Positions 51,434 through 63,600 of a stretch of 64,000 bases of DNA are shown in pieces. The DNA lies in NCBI GenBank assembly GCA_038503075.1, contig JBCAML010000017.1, positions 1,054,001-1,118,000 on the forward strand. Direction: 5' to 3'. The position numbers and the translations under genes are program-made. The notes beneath the pieces are model-generated. The model had not been told where the DNA came from and did no database searches. It saw only the letters and a program-made list of their open reading frames with translations. The stretch is from Gyromitra esculenta (Eukaryota; Ascomycota; Pezizomycetes; Pezizales; Discinaceae). Position 1 is the stretch's first letter. Every line of letters begins with the position of its first letter.

Positions 51434-54400
51434 CTAATCTATCTCCACAATCACCTGAAACTTCTTCCCCTTCTTAGCGCTTCCGGCGCCTAGGTCCTCC
51501 TTGATGCTCTTCTTGCGCTTGAGACTCTTCGTGGTGATACTCTTTGCTAGGGCCGCAACCGGGGGGTCGACAACCTTCTTTCTCGGACCCCTCAACTTCT
51601 TCCCGGCCGCACCCATGAGTGTGGATGATACGGCCTCGGCATCGCTGCTGACCCAATCTGCTGGCGTAACAATGCCATCGCTACCGGGCGCTGTAGTCCC
51701 CTCGGTCATACTGCCAACTTCTACCCCTTCCTCAACGAGCTTTGCAGCCTCGGCCTCTTGTATTTTTATGACGGCATGAATGTCTTCCCACTCTTTCTGC
51801 ATATCGTCACACAGCTTCTTACTGTCGGGGTAGAGCTCGTGGTGTTCGATGCAGCCTAGGCACTTGACATAAAAGGCCTGAGTATTTGGCTCGACTCCTA
51901 GAATTTCGTATTCAACAATCTGGTCGCCGAGGAGGTGGACTTTATCGAAATCGATACAATCCTCACAGTACGCGTTTTCACACCATCGGCACCGGAATAG
52001 CATGCCGCCAGCGTTGGTAGTCTTCTGGTTACAGTCCACACACTGATGTTGCGTACAATAAAATTGGCCCATTTTGCTACCGGCCTTGTGCTGGAATTCC
52101 TTTGTGAGACAGGCGTGATGATAAGTTCGCGGACAGCCAGAGCAGACAACGAGACTGCCGTCACCGTAGCAAACCTGGCAGTAGTCTTGGTGTTCGATCG
52201 CTTTTCGCTTCCGTTTCAACGGCTCGGCAAGTCTGTGATCTTTCCCAGCCATAGTCGCGACTGCTTCCCATTCCTTGTTACCGATCGTCTCCTTCAAGAC
52301 AGGGTGGCCGTCGATCATGACGACACGCTCCATGCCGAGACGGCGGGACTCGCGACTCCATTCGGCAGAGATATCGTGGTTGCTATTACGTTTTGTATCA
52401 CGGATATGGTTCTTTCCCTCAAAGACCCTCGTCTCAACTTTCTCCATCTCAGATAACCATTTCTTCTCCTCTTCCTCGTCGTTGGCATTGGTCTCCCCAG
52501 CGGCCGCGGCCTCCTCCTCAGACTTGAGCCTGGCAGAGTAGTCACGGCATTTACCGATCATAGTGTCCCAGTCCCACTTCAACATCTCCGCGGGGTCGAT
52601 TTCCTCCCTCGCAATCGCCCTAGAACCAGATCGCACTAAGCTCATGAGCTGGCTGGTGGTGAGGTTCGGCAAAGCGTCCTCCGCGTTCGCCGCGGTCGAT
52701 TTTGACGATGTGGATGTGTGGATGTCGCGCATCGACTCGGTTACTTTAGCAGAGAGATACAGCTTCTTACGAATGCGGCCCATCATTTGTTCCTCAACTG
52801 TGCCCTGCGTGATAAGACGGTAAATTGTCACCTCCTGCGTCTGTCCAATACGATGGGCACGGGCTTGCGCTTGCAAATCCGCCTGGGGGTTCCAGTCGGA
52901 GTCGAGCATGACTACGTTTGAAGCGCTCGCCAAGTTGATACCGAGACCACCGGCACGGGTGGAGATAAGCATGACCTTGTAGTCTGCGTCATGGTCAGTC
53001 ACTCGTCGTATAGCCACCAGTCAGGAAACTTACCAGGGTCGCCATTAAACAGTCTTATTGCGAGATTCCGTCTCGCCCGAGCAGTGCTACCGTCTAAACG
53101 GCCGTACTTGAACCTGCTGCCGTCTCCGCCCTTGAGTGCCATCAGATCCTCACATATGTCTAGCATCTTTGTGAACCCACTGAAGAGTAGAACTTTCTGT
53201 CCCCTGTTGATGCACAGCTCCTCGATAAGCTTATCCAAGAGAATAAACTTTGAGCTAGCAAGGATGACATGCGGGCCATTGATAGGCGGGAAAGGTTCCG
53301 CATTCGGTAAAAGGTAAGGATGAGAACAGCACTGCAAAGGATTAGTAGATATTTAAAAGGGTACGCACAAAAACACAAGTACCTTCCGCAACTGCATCAA
53401 CAGATTCATCAGTTTCTGCCATTGCGTCCCCGTCTTCTCCTTGATTGCCTTCTCCACAATCGACTTCGTCTCACCCCATTCCTCGCCCTCCTCTAGCTTT
53501 TCTAGTTCGTCGCCTTTAATAAGTACCTTCTCAGGCCCCCCTTTGATTCCCAGACCCTCTTCCTCCTTGACTTTCGCCCCCTTGAATACCGTCTCTAGCA
53601 TGCCTTTATCAAGCCGCGTAAGCAATCTCTTATACCAAAACCGTTGCATCGGCACAAGCGGTAAATACAACACAACCTCTGTCTTCAGCGGTAGTCCCAG
53701 ATTCACACCTTTGCTCTCCTTCATGCGTCTCAGCATAATCAGCTCAAGCAATCGACGGGCATTGTCCATCACACCAAGATCATTTTTTCCAGCCGTAAGA
53801 TCAAAAGCATCACTAAAGATCTTGCTCGTACTGGCCGAAAACACTTCAGGGAAAAGCCAGTGAATCAGTGCCCATAGCTCCGTCAAATTATTCTGAAGCG
53901 GCGTGCCAGTGAGTATAAGTCTATATTCGGCGCTTAAGCCCTGCAAGGCGCCAGCGATATTTGTTTTTTCATTCTTGATCTTGTGGCCCTCGTCGAGGAC
54001 GACATAACGCCACACAAAAGCACGGCGGAACCACTGTTTTTCGCGCTCAAACACCTCGTAACTGGTGATGACGACATCATAGCCAGCGCGGGTTTCTGTC
54101 TCGTCATCGCCTTCGCCATCTAGACCAAAAACCTCACCGCTCTCGGCGACCTTTTTGAGGCGGTCGCGTTCCTCGGATGGGCCGTGGAGACGGAGTACGC
54201 GGAGGTGAGATGTCCATTTTTTGCATTCAGCGACCCAAGATGAGACAACGGAGAGGGGGCAGACAACGAGAAATGGGCGTTGGTGGCCAGTGGGGTTGGG
54301 CACAAAGGTTGTGAGGTAGGAGAAGAGAGAGAGGGTCTGAAGAGTTTTTCCTAGACCCATTTCATCGCCGAGAATGCCAGAGGCACCATTGTTGTAGAGC

Positions 54401-55706
54401 CAAACAAGGAAGGAGAGACCGGAGAGCTGATAGCCTTTCATAATTGCGGTTACACTAGGATTGTTAGTTTAGCCAAGGGGAATATGGTAACAAGAGCTCA
54501 CCCTGGTGGTTGTTTCTCAAGAAGTTTGTATGGTACAGCCTCAGTTGCTGGAAGGATAGTAATCTTTCCATCTTTAATTTCCTCAGACTTCATTTCTGAA
54601 TCATTTGTACCGTTCATCGGGGTATCTCTGCCTTTCTCCTCCTCCTCCTCTTCCTCCTCCTCCTCCTCCTCCTTTAGCCTCGCCTCACTATCCTGAGGAT
54701 CCTCTTCTTTCTTGGCGGCAAACTTCCCCCTCAGTTTCTGAATGTAATTACTCTCAGGCAACAATGCTTCAAACAAATGGCCATACTGGACCAAGAAGCG
54801 CTCCCTCTTCCTCGTGGTCTGTTCAATGGCCTTCCTAATCTCACCTCTCACGGTTTTAACATCACCCTCATCGAACCAGCCCTCCTGCTCATCACCCTCC
54901 TGGCCATCATCCTTCACAAAACACTTGTTTCCCGCCTTGACGCAGCCTGAGCACCTCGGTTTCTTCCGATCACATTTCCTCCTAGATGCTCTACACGCCA
55001 CACAAGCCTTCCCTGGGGAGAGTCGTTTCCCCTTCCCTTGTTTCTGACGAGTAGGCGCAGGGGCAGATTTGCGCCTCTTGTATCCCAGCACCTTATCGGT
55101 AGAAATATAGTCTCTCAGTCCCTCCGGCGCAGCCAGACTTGCTCTGGGTCTGAGCAAATGGCGACCACCACTCCCGCGTTCTGGCTGGGGTGAGCGTTCC
55201 GGAGATGGCTGACTCGCGGATTGGATCGAGTCTACATCTTCGTAACCTTCGTCATCGGAGCCTTCCTGATCGTCATCATCATCCTCGTCATCCTCGTCGT
55301 CTTCATCGGCGTAGGACGAAAGACCCATTCTTGGACGGAGGGAGCGGGCTTTGCGCGGGGAGGGAGCGGGTTTCGTGGATGGCACTGGGGCTGGGGCGGT
55401 CACGCGGCCTGAGGAGCGCCGGGATGTGGAGGGTGTGTGACGCGCCATGACGTCTTCAGAGTCGTCGAGGAGGGTGATTGGAGTGTCGTAGGTGTTACTG
55501 TAGCTGTGGGAGAGGCGAGAAGAGGGCCTGGGGGGGTGATTCGAAGGAAACGAGCGTGGGAGGGTGGAGGAGGAGGGGAAGGTGGAGATGGAGGAGGAGG
55601 AGGAGGAGAGGGAGGAAGGGGGTGGTCCTGGGCCTTGTGCATGTGTGGCGGCGCGCCCTGAGAGCGAGGGCAGGGAAAAGGAGCTAGTCGAGAATGGGTT
55701 TGTCAT
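51434..55706 (-). CDS. SNF2-family ATPase with Zn2Cys6 cluster and PHD fingers
   Basis: Four exons (55706-54502, 54454-53383, 53331-53034, 52983-51434; introns 47, 51 and 50 nt) join in frame to 1,374 aa. The N-terminus is Ser/Pro-rich with an Asp/Glu run, then a fungal Zn(II)2Cys6 cluster at about 235-262 ([11 protein letters not shown] ... [11 protein letters not shown]) and a poly-Glu run. The SNF2 core follows: GDEMGLGKT (Walker A, about 430), DEGH (about 556), LTGTPLQNN, then the helicase C domain with [11 protein letters not shown] (about 865) and QARAHRIGQ (about 898). A PHD-type zinc region at about 1125-1200 ([16 protein letters not shown] ... CEDCIDF) precedes a basic tail. It is expected to be a nuclear ATP-dependent nucleosome remodeller. 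The exact subfamily (Lsh/Irc5, ISWI or a fungus-specific group) is not settled by eye. Confidence 0.92.
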
Positions 55707-56670
55707 CAGGGGGAGTCCCGCGCCAACTATAGAGGGAGCAGGAGCAGGAGCAGCAGTTGAAGGAGTAGAAGAGGCAGCAGCAGCAGCAGAAGAAGAAGGA
55801 TTAGCAGCAGTTGAAGAAGCAGCAAGAGCAGAAGAAGGAAGGGAGACAGCAGCAGTAGCTAGGGGGAGTCAAGGATTATGATCGGAATCTCCATGTTTCT
55901 GATCAAAAAAACGCTCTACTGAAGAAATAAAACAAAGGACAGAGGCGAACGGATAAACCCTTGTCCAGACCATTGGAAAGGGGCAGTTTGTTGTTCAAGC
56001 CCACAAACACCAGGATCAAAATAAAAATAAAAATAAAAAACACTTTACGCACAAGAACGCGTCTCTCACGGCGCGTAGCTACATCTGCCTCTTTTCTCTC
56101 CTCTTTAAACTTCTCGCTGGGCACTTGTCCTGTCTGGTTGTTTCCCCTGCCCCTGCCCCTGCCCCTATGCATTATGCAGATGTGTTATAAATAGATTGCA
56201 TCGATTGGATTTCCTCTTTCTGCCTTCTGCCCTTCCCACTCGACAGCCTTTGCTCGTCCATCCATCCATCTCATCTCTCTGCTCTCTCGTCATCGATGGA
56301 TGCAGGTTTCGTTCGGGCCGGGCCGACTGATCTTGCACCTTGCAGAGCCGGGTGCTTGGATCTGTCTGGGTCTGTCTGGGTCTGCGCCTAGCGGTAGGAT
56401 CCAATCGCTGTGCAGCTGTTGCAGGCGATGCTGGGAATGAATGGATGCTGGTGGCATCTACATATCAATCTCGTTTACTTGATAACCCCAGAATCAAACA
56501 TTTCCAGATCTGTAAAATCCCACTTTGTTCGTGCCACAGCGTTTTGTTTCACTTTTGTGTAACAAAACGACGTCACAACCCTTGTCGCTGCGCCTGATCC
56601 CAACTTCACCTCTTAACCTTCGTTCAATCCCCTCATAACCCCCCCCCTCCACAGAGGATAGATCACCACA
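55707..56670. other. Divergent promoter region between SNF2-family and GILT genes, with microsatellite
   Basis: 55739-55858 is an imperfect gcagcagcagaa/gaagaa purine microsatellite just upstream of the SNF2-family start (its 5' UTR or promoter). Short cccctg repeats occur near 56148-56166 and gtctgtctggg repeats near 56364-56384. C-rich sequence leads into the GILT-like start codon. Confidence 0.55.
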
Positions 56671-57531
56671 ATGTCCACTCGTCCTACCCTCATCACCCTA
56701 TTCCTGGCCATCGCCTTGCTCGTGAGCACCCTCACCCTCATAGCACACCTCCAATGGGACCATCACGCCGAGCTATCCCACACACATCCATTCAGCTCCA
56801 AATCCGAGCACTCAAGCCCCTCCACGCATAATGGAGATGACACCAAAGTCCCTCTCGAGATCCACATAATGTCGAAATGCCCCGACGCCAAAGACTGTTT
56901 AGAGATGCTAATCGCCCCAGCAATGGCTAACATCTCTACCATCACCAACTTCCGTATGTCTTTCATCGGACGGTACCACCTCCCCTCCCAATTCCACCCC
57001 AAAACTAAACTGACAAAAAAAAAAAGGCCCACAGAAGCCGGCGTCTCCTGTCTCCATGGCCCCTCTGAATGTCTTTCCAACACGCTCCACCTATGCGCTG
57101 CACACCTTTACCCCACGCCCACAGCACTTCCGTTCTCACTGTGCTTGACGCATAACTACACTCTCCTCCCACAACAAGCATTCATAGAGGCGTGTGCTGA
57201 GGCTCACGACGTGAGTTTCGCTAAGCTGAACGAGTGCATATCCGACATTGGACCCGAAGGCGGAATGCACATGTTGACCAAGAGCGTGCAGCGCTCGCGA
57301 AGACTTGGTGCTGAGGTGAGCTGCACTGTAAGGGTGGATAAGAAAAAGTGGTGTGTCAGGGATGGAAGGGAGTGGAAGGGGTGTGATAACGGGACCAAGC
57401 CGGAGGATTTGGTAGAATATGTTAAAGCATTATATCATGAGAGAAATAAGGAGAGGGGGTTGGTACGTCAGGATGTAAAGGAGAGGGTGAGGGAATGGAT
57501 TAGAGGGGAGAGGATTATTTGGAAGAGATGA
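56671..57531 (+). CDS. GILT-family thiol reductase-like secretory protein
   Basis: Two exons (56671-56972 and 57027-57531) give 268 aa. The 54-nt intron (gtacca...aaaaag with ctaaactgac) keeps the frame, so an unspliced reading is open but inserts 18 odd residues. Splicing gives FIGRPTEAGVSC, leading into the diagnostic CLHGPSEC(x2)N(x4)C motif of gamma-interferon-inducible lysosomal thiol reductases. Residues 4-26 form a hydrophobic signal or signal anchor, so the protein enters the secretory or vacuolar pathway. Where mammalian enzymes have CXXC, this one has SKCPDAKDC (C70, C76), i.e. C-x5-C. Family role is reduction of disulfides in acidic compartments; whether this copy is a reductase is open. 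The C-terminus is highly charged. Confidence 0.85.
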   Translation: MSTRPTLITLFLAIALLVSTLTLIAHLQWDHHAELSHTHPFSSKSEHSSPSTHNGDDTKVPLEIHIMSKCPDAKDCLEMLIAPAMANISTITNFRMSFIGRYHLPSQFHPKTKLTKKKRPTEAGVSCLHGPSECLSNTLHLCAAHLYPTPTALPFSLCLTHNYTLLPQQAFIEACAEAHDVSFAKLNECISDIGPEGGMHMLTKSVQRSRRLGAEVSCTVRVDKKKWCVRDGREWKGCDNGTKPEDLVEYVKALYHERNKERGLVRQDVKERVREWIRGERIIWKR

Positions 57532-59304
57532 GGAGATGGCAATAGGACTTGGTGTTTTGTTTAGCGTATACTTGTTTGTTTTGATTTCGCTGTGGTACGA
57601 AGATGTGGGGGCCGAGTGATTGATGGTGATTTTTAGCCGGGTGTTACATGACGCTGATGGTATTTGCTCATATACCCATACCATACCTTTGTTTCTTGTT
57701 TCTACTATTTCTCCATGCTCCAAGTGGCCGTTCGTCTGGTAATGCAATCAAGAATCGTAAAATCAGGGATACCCAAACATCGTCCTTTCCAAACTGATAA
57801 TCTCAATCATCTCTACTAGCTTTGTGATCGAGATGGCTTCGGATAGCCAGGCTAGAGATGAATATTTGATGCAAAGTTTATGCGGCATGCATGACTACCT
57901 AACCTCTCGCCGTCCAGACTAGCCACGTTTTAAGGTTTTCAGTACCAAGGCTACTGGTACTGGATACTGATGCATACACTTTAACTCACAACCCATCCCG
58001 ATGCTGAGATGTTCTCTATGCGGATGAACGTACCGGTTAGTTCAGGATTAAACCCGACTTTACAATTAGAGAGACGATATGGCAGCTTTGTATCGCTTAT
58101 TTTACCTTGTTAAAATGTAATTGAGTCATAAAATATCACTCGATAGTTATTATCTATTTATTTATTCATTAGGCACATTTAACGACAATTGCTGTTATAT
58201 ATCAGTACCCATCTACGCATCCATTCATTGCAATTGGTGTGCAAGATGACCGAAGCGATTACTTATTTACCTTCACTACCAATTTTATAGGATTACTTAG
58301 GATAACACCTCATAAGCAAATTTATGGGGCAAATTTTTGAGAAGACGTCAGCCAATGTGTGGGGTAATGCATGTTATGATGCATTTTGAACCGTCGTACC
58401 CCATATGCGCATATAACCTGCTTATTAGCACATTACCTCCAAATATTTGTGCGGCCAGCGTGTAAACCTATTCGTTACCTTGTGTGTAGAGAGAGGGCCT
58501 GAAAAAATACATGTATCTCTAAAGTCATCAAGGTGGTGCGGGTATTTGGCTAATAATCATTGGCTAGAAATTGGATGGCATTAAGCCTAAGAGAAAATAC
58601 CTTATTTAGTCTTATTTGGTCATGGTCTCTGGAAGTTGAAATTAGGAACTCGAAGTCTGACGCAGAACCACCAATTTCGCGCCATGGTCAATACTTTTTT
58701 GTGGTAGCTTAAAACTGCTTGTGTTTATGCAAATTTTATTACGCAAATGGTAGTGTTAACTCTCAGTTGCCTATCGTCGAGTCTTTATATTATTAATCTG
58801 ATCCTTGAAGATCAGGACAACCGCCCCTAGAAAAAGCGGCGGTACGCATTGTTTGCCGACCCGATTATTAGTCTAACATAAGGCTCATCCGAGTCTTATG
58901 ATAAGAGGAAGGAACCAAAGGATGGATACGTGATATCGATAGCTAGCTATAGTTTTACACGTGAGAAGTCTCGCGGTCTGGCTCGCCACTGGCAAGACTC
59001 TCTAGCTGATCAGTGCCTTAAGCGACCTTACTTGAAATTTTATGAGTCCAACATCAACTAGCGGTTAGTGTTACTACCGTCTGAAAAAGCTTGCTGGCAT
59101 CTATTTACTGATAATCTTAGATGTTGCGGCGTCGTTATGTCTCGGCTTCTATAACTCCGATGCTAGGGAGCAAACAGTCGAGAAATTGAGCCCTACCATC
59201 CTTCGTGCTTCTCATTTCTTCAATGATTATAGCCAAATTCGAGTGAGATTTCATGAAAATTATTTATGATACAAATCGAAAGTAGACGTGGTGTCTTTAT
59301 GTAC

Positions 59305-59383
59305 AGTCGTGTAAGAAAAGCCTTGATACCCCAGTGGCCGTCTCACTAGTGAGGCGGGGTGTCAAATCTTTTCTTACACGACT
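59305..59383. mobile_element. 79-bp foldback (Tc1/mariner-like MITE remnant)
   Basis: agtcgtgtaagaaaag at the left is the exact reverse complement of cttttcttacacgact at the right, and the match extends imperfectly to about 28 bp per arm (ttgatacccc / ggggtgtcaa). TA dinucleotides lie close to both ends. Confidence 0.55.
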
Positions 59384-60521
59384 ACAGGAATTAGAGTATA
59401 GTTATCATAAAAAAAGATTTGCGCTAGTTGTACAAGTTCATCTATGCATATATACGTCCCAAGATGTCGTATCAAGTGGCAGGAATAGCAACGGGGAAGA
59501 AAAAATTGATGGATCTAGATAGTGCAGATGAACATACTGCCTAACTTGGCAGAAGTCTTAACCAAACCCCCATAATCGGCTTAGGCCGGTTGTTGCCTAT
59601 ATTCTCATCTCTTATAATAGATCTGTGTCAACTGTTAATGATTTTAGCCTAGGACAGTTAGCTAGTAGCACTCGTCAGAGTAAGCTCTGGAGAGTCGAAG
59701 AAGGTGGCAGATTGTACATCTTTGAGAAAACTGGGGCCGGCAGGGTATGCGATCCGCTAGGAGGTATATGTGTGGTTACTTCATTTGGTGTGAAGAGTGA
59801 AAACATAGAAGGTGAATGTGAATGAAAGATGCAGGTGATGGCGGCTGCCCATCATGAAGGAAAAGGGTAGAGAAACCAGCCATCAGTTAATAATATCAAC
59901 TAAGAAAACTGCTTTTATGCGTTCAGATATGCATAAAATATAAATTAAACCTTATCAAGTTTATACTCCTCTTCTATCCCCTTCGCTTCTAAACCTCCGA
60001 TATCTCAATAAACACCCTGGCTAGCTGTTTAAAGCCATAATATCAAAGCCATATTTGCTCAAGCCAACTCAGGGTAGCGATAGAGAGAATATGTGTAGAG
60101 AGACAGTAGCCTGGTTCGAGGAGCACCTCAAAGATTGTATTCTGTTTCTGGCCTCGTAGTCCTCGGCAGCCGAGCACATGCACATCGGCTTCTATAGAAA
60201 CCTTTAGTCAAGATGGTTGTGTATTGGAGTGGCTAGATCTACAAGTGCCCACATATATATAGTTACGCAGTGTTTTTCCGACCAGTGTACAAGGCAGCTA
60301 TAGCTGACCAGGGTCCTGGCTTGCGTTCTACGGGTTTTGGTAGCGCACGAATTCGACTCAAAAGGCCACAAGACCAAAAACACAAAAAGGAGGCTGGCTG
60401 GTCAGAGAATATATTCCGAGTCTGACCTCTCTTCCACCTGGTTACTATATAAACCACAGTGTTCGAGCTCCACTCACAGGATCCTTTTTGTCTAACCTCT
60501 GAGCAGCCTTTGCAACAACTA

Positions 60522-60692
60522 CGGTCACACCTCGTTATGTCGGATCTCACCATGTCAGATCCCTTGCTATCTCGTATGGATATTCCTACGATAATATTTT
60601 CTGCTCACCAATAGTTCGCCATCTCGGATAACTTGCTATCTTGTACGAAAGTCCTACTAAGCCTTGGCATCCGACATATCGAGGTGCGACTG
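60522..60692. mobile_element. 171-bp MITE, pogo/Tc1-like, TA target duplication
   Basis: The left end cggtcacacctcgttatgtc and the reverse complement of the right end (cagtcgcacctcgatatgtc) match at about 17 of 20 positions. The element is flanked by TA on both sides (60520-60521, 60693-60694). There is no coding capacity. Confidence 0.65.
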
Positions 60693-63600
60693 TATGGTGT
60701 GTGCACGGATAAGCCTGGACAAATTAAAATTGAGTGCGAGACACCTCTGTCTTACAAAACACTTGGCCTGTCTTACAAAACTTAGCTGATACCTTATCAA
60801 ACTCCGTGGAAAAAACCCCCAGCCAAGATATCTGCAACACTAGTAATCTTAAAGAATACTCCCTTGAGATATAGACCTTATACTGGCATCAATACTCAAA
60901 TTTACCCCCCCAAAGTAAACTTTTTTTAATTTTTTCTTGGTGTATATCTGATCATTCCCTAAGCAGTTTTTGGACCTTCCTACCCTACACTCTTTACAGC
61001 CAAAAGTGAGGTTGTATTCAGTCACAACCACTGGCTCCAATACTTTGTAAAAAGATGCAGAGCTTCATCAGCATGCTTCTAGACTCTGTATCTTTTCTCG
61101 AGTAATTTGGTTGAGGGGGTATTTAGAATATCGGCCCAAAATAGGTAGTCCAGGTTTAGCCGTACAACCACCGTAACCACACTCACAACAAATCGACGGT
61201 GCTCACGATGAGTCTGATGAGATAAGCTGCCAAGCTGCAGAAACTGCGTACTGGTTCGACGATCGGGGGGAACCTAACTGCAATGCCTTCCCACTATATG
61301 GCTCGATCCCAACCTAAGCTTCTAGGCTCGATGTACCCTTGTTTCGGCAGCGGCGTATCAAGGAATTTTAGGATCCCCCCCGCCATTCAACAGGAATTTC
61401 AGACTACTTTGCTCAACTGATTATGCCTTTACCCCCCTCATCTTTTAGTTTCTGATGTTGTAAGATGGATCGCCGACAGTGGCAAAGCCTACCAGTAGAG
61501 CTAATGGCATAATATCTTGAAATTAAACGTGAAGCTAATCTAACCAACAAAAACAACACGCTTATTAGAGGGAAATACATGTACTATAAATTACTAATGA
61601 GACCATACACGTGAAATAGAACTTCAACGACACTTCACCAATTACACAATTAATTACCAACGCATACTAATTTATACCGAGCGAACTACCGGAAATGCAA
61701 TGACTCCCAAGTATGGATTGATCGGCTTACTGTGCCCAAACTTCATTTTCACTTTCATCTCTTCTGCTTGCGGAGACAATTACTGTCAATTTTAAATCTA
61801 CCTAGTTAGATTAAGGATCAAGAAAGGCTGCTTGGTTAGACCGATTTTCTTTGTTCGGTGCGCCAATGTATACGGGGGAAATCCCCCGACACCGTCCAAT
61901 TATTACTTTCCTCGATGTTAGTACCAGTGCTAGTAAGGACCATTCCCTAGGTGCCCATACACGTACACCCAGGTAAAAAAAGAAACACTAAGTTTAAAAG
62001 AAGGCGCGTTAATATAGAGACTACTCCGAAGCTATACCACGGATCGGAGATATGTCGGAGAAACCCTACATGGACAGACACACTAACTATTTTCCCACAT
62101 CATGTATCCCATTCCCCACTAAAAAGATATTTTCTCAGCCTTCTGGTATACATATACAAGCCGCGAGCTAGTCTACGATTGCAAAATAGACCAATATTTC
62201 AGTCTCAGACCATTTCCAGTGGCCTATGTCTCAATTTTAGATGTTGCCTTGTCTTACTCGGGTTTTGCACGTATCGGTCAGTTCTTCTTCAGCGCAGTAG
62301 CTGATATTATTTGCTCCTTCAAGAATTGTCTGTTAGTGTGCGACGCTAAGAAAAGCAATGACTGGACGTGGCCAGTAATAAATAATCTACTAATATTTGA
62401 TCTGCCGGCATATTAGTCGACATTCGATTGGACAAATAGTTAGTATGCCTCCACATCTCGGGATCGAGTGATCTTTAATGATCGACATAACTTAACTAGT
62501 AATGGCCATCCACGTCATAGGAATAGACTCAACATATTCGAATCCAGACGGGGGAGTTAAAGAAAACCCCTCGAGAGCCGCTTGTTAGGCATCAGCCTGG
62601 AAGTCTGTTCCGAGGTAATACACACAGAGCCTACAAAGGTAGTGTTTCTTAGACAGAAAAAAGTAGCTGTATGCAGGTAGGCGGTTCTATGTATGGGACT
62701 GTCCACCAAGGCAAGCACTTGAGTTGTCAGCCGGAAGTTGCCGTAAGCGCAGTTCGGGCTAGGGTTGTGGATTATTAGACGCTCCGGTTTGGGATTCTTA
62801 CTATTTAGCTACGCAACCCTAACCCTTGACCGAGTATTTGCAGTAAAGGCTGTCACTTCCACGATACTCGTGCGTTCCCAAATATTAAAAGCTAAGTTAT
62901 GTTATAAGCGAATCCTCCCATTCCCGGCGGAAAAAATATCTGCCGGGATACACCGGAATTGGGTATGTTTACTGAAGTAAAACAATCGCATATTTACCCA
63001 ATCCTCCCTCTCGTTACACCGTGACTGCAGGAGATAACCAAAAAAACCCCCAAATGATGAAGTGTACGGATAAAAAACCACCACCCTATAAGGCACATTT
63101 TGTATTATGAAAAAGAAGCTCTGATTAGATCGCATGGAACACCTATCGGTACCTACGCTCCTTCGTCTCCGCGCGGTGAGTCCCGTAGGAACACTATATT
63201 GCACTACTCTACATTGTAAAGAATTATCTCTCAACAGCCGAAGAGACCACGTACTGTACTCGTAGGGATTATTCCAAAATCCCAAGCACCTGGAACGGAC
63301 ACACAGAGCCGCATCAGCCAGTTGGTCAGGGAAAGCCTGCCCATCCACAAGATAGGGGAGCCTTGGCCTTCCTTCTAACAAAAGGGTCATAGCTAGCGTG
63401 CCAGCCAAGGTAAGGTGTGTTCCACAGTAATCATGGAAGAAGAGAAAAAAAAAAAAGCCACCAAGCACACACATCAAGCAGCAGAGAACATACGCGCATG
63501 AGCCTAAAGAGTGGGGGAGCGTACAATAGGGTGCTCGGTTATAATTCACCCGAAACCCCTGCACTTACATGCATCTCGGCTATATCTTTTCAACGCTGCT

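Noticed and set aside
55437..55881. Glu/Gly-rich plus-strand frames
   Set aside because: They are antisense to the Ser/Pro-rich start of the SNF2-family gene and its upstream purine microsatellite.
56973..57026. Extra 18 residues in the GILT-like protein
   Set aside because: GT-AG ends, a branch-like site and restoration of the family sequence show this is an intron without frame effect.
62902..63564. 220-codon minus-strand frame
   Set aside because: Translation has no domain, biased Cys/Tyr/Leu content and no splice or promoter support.
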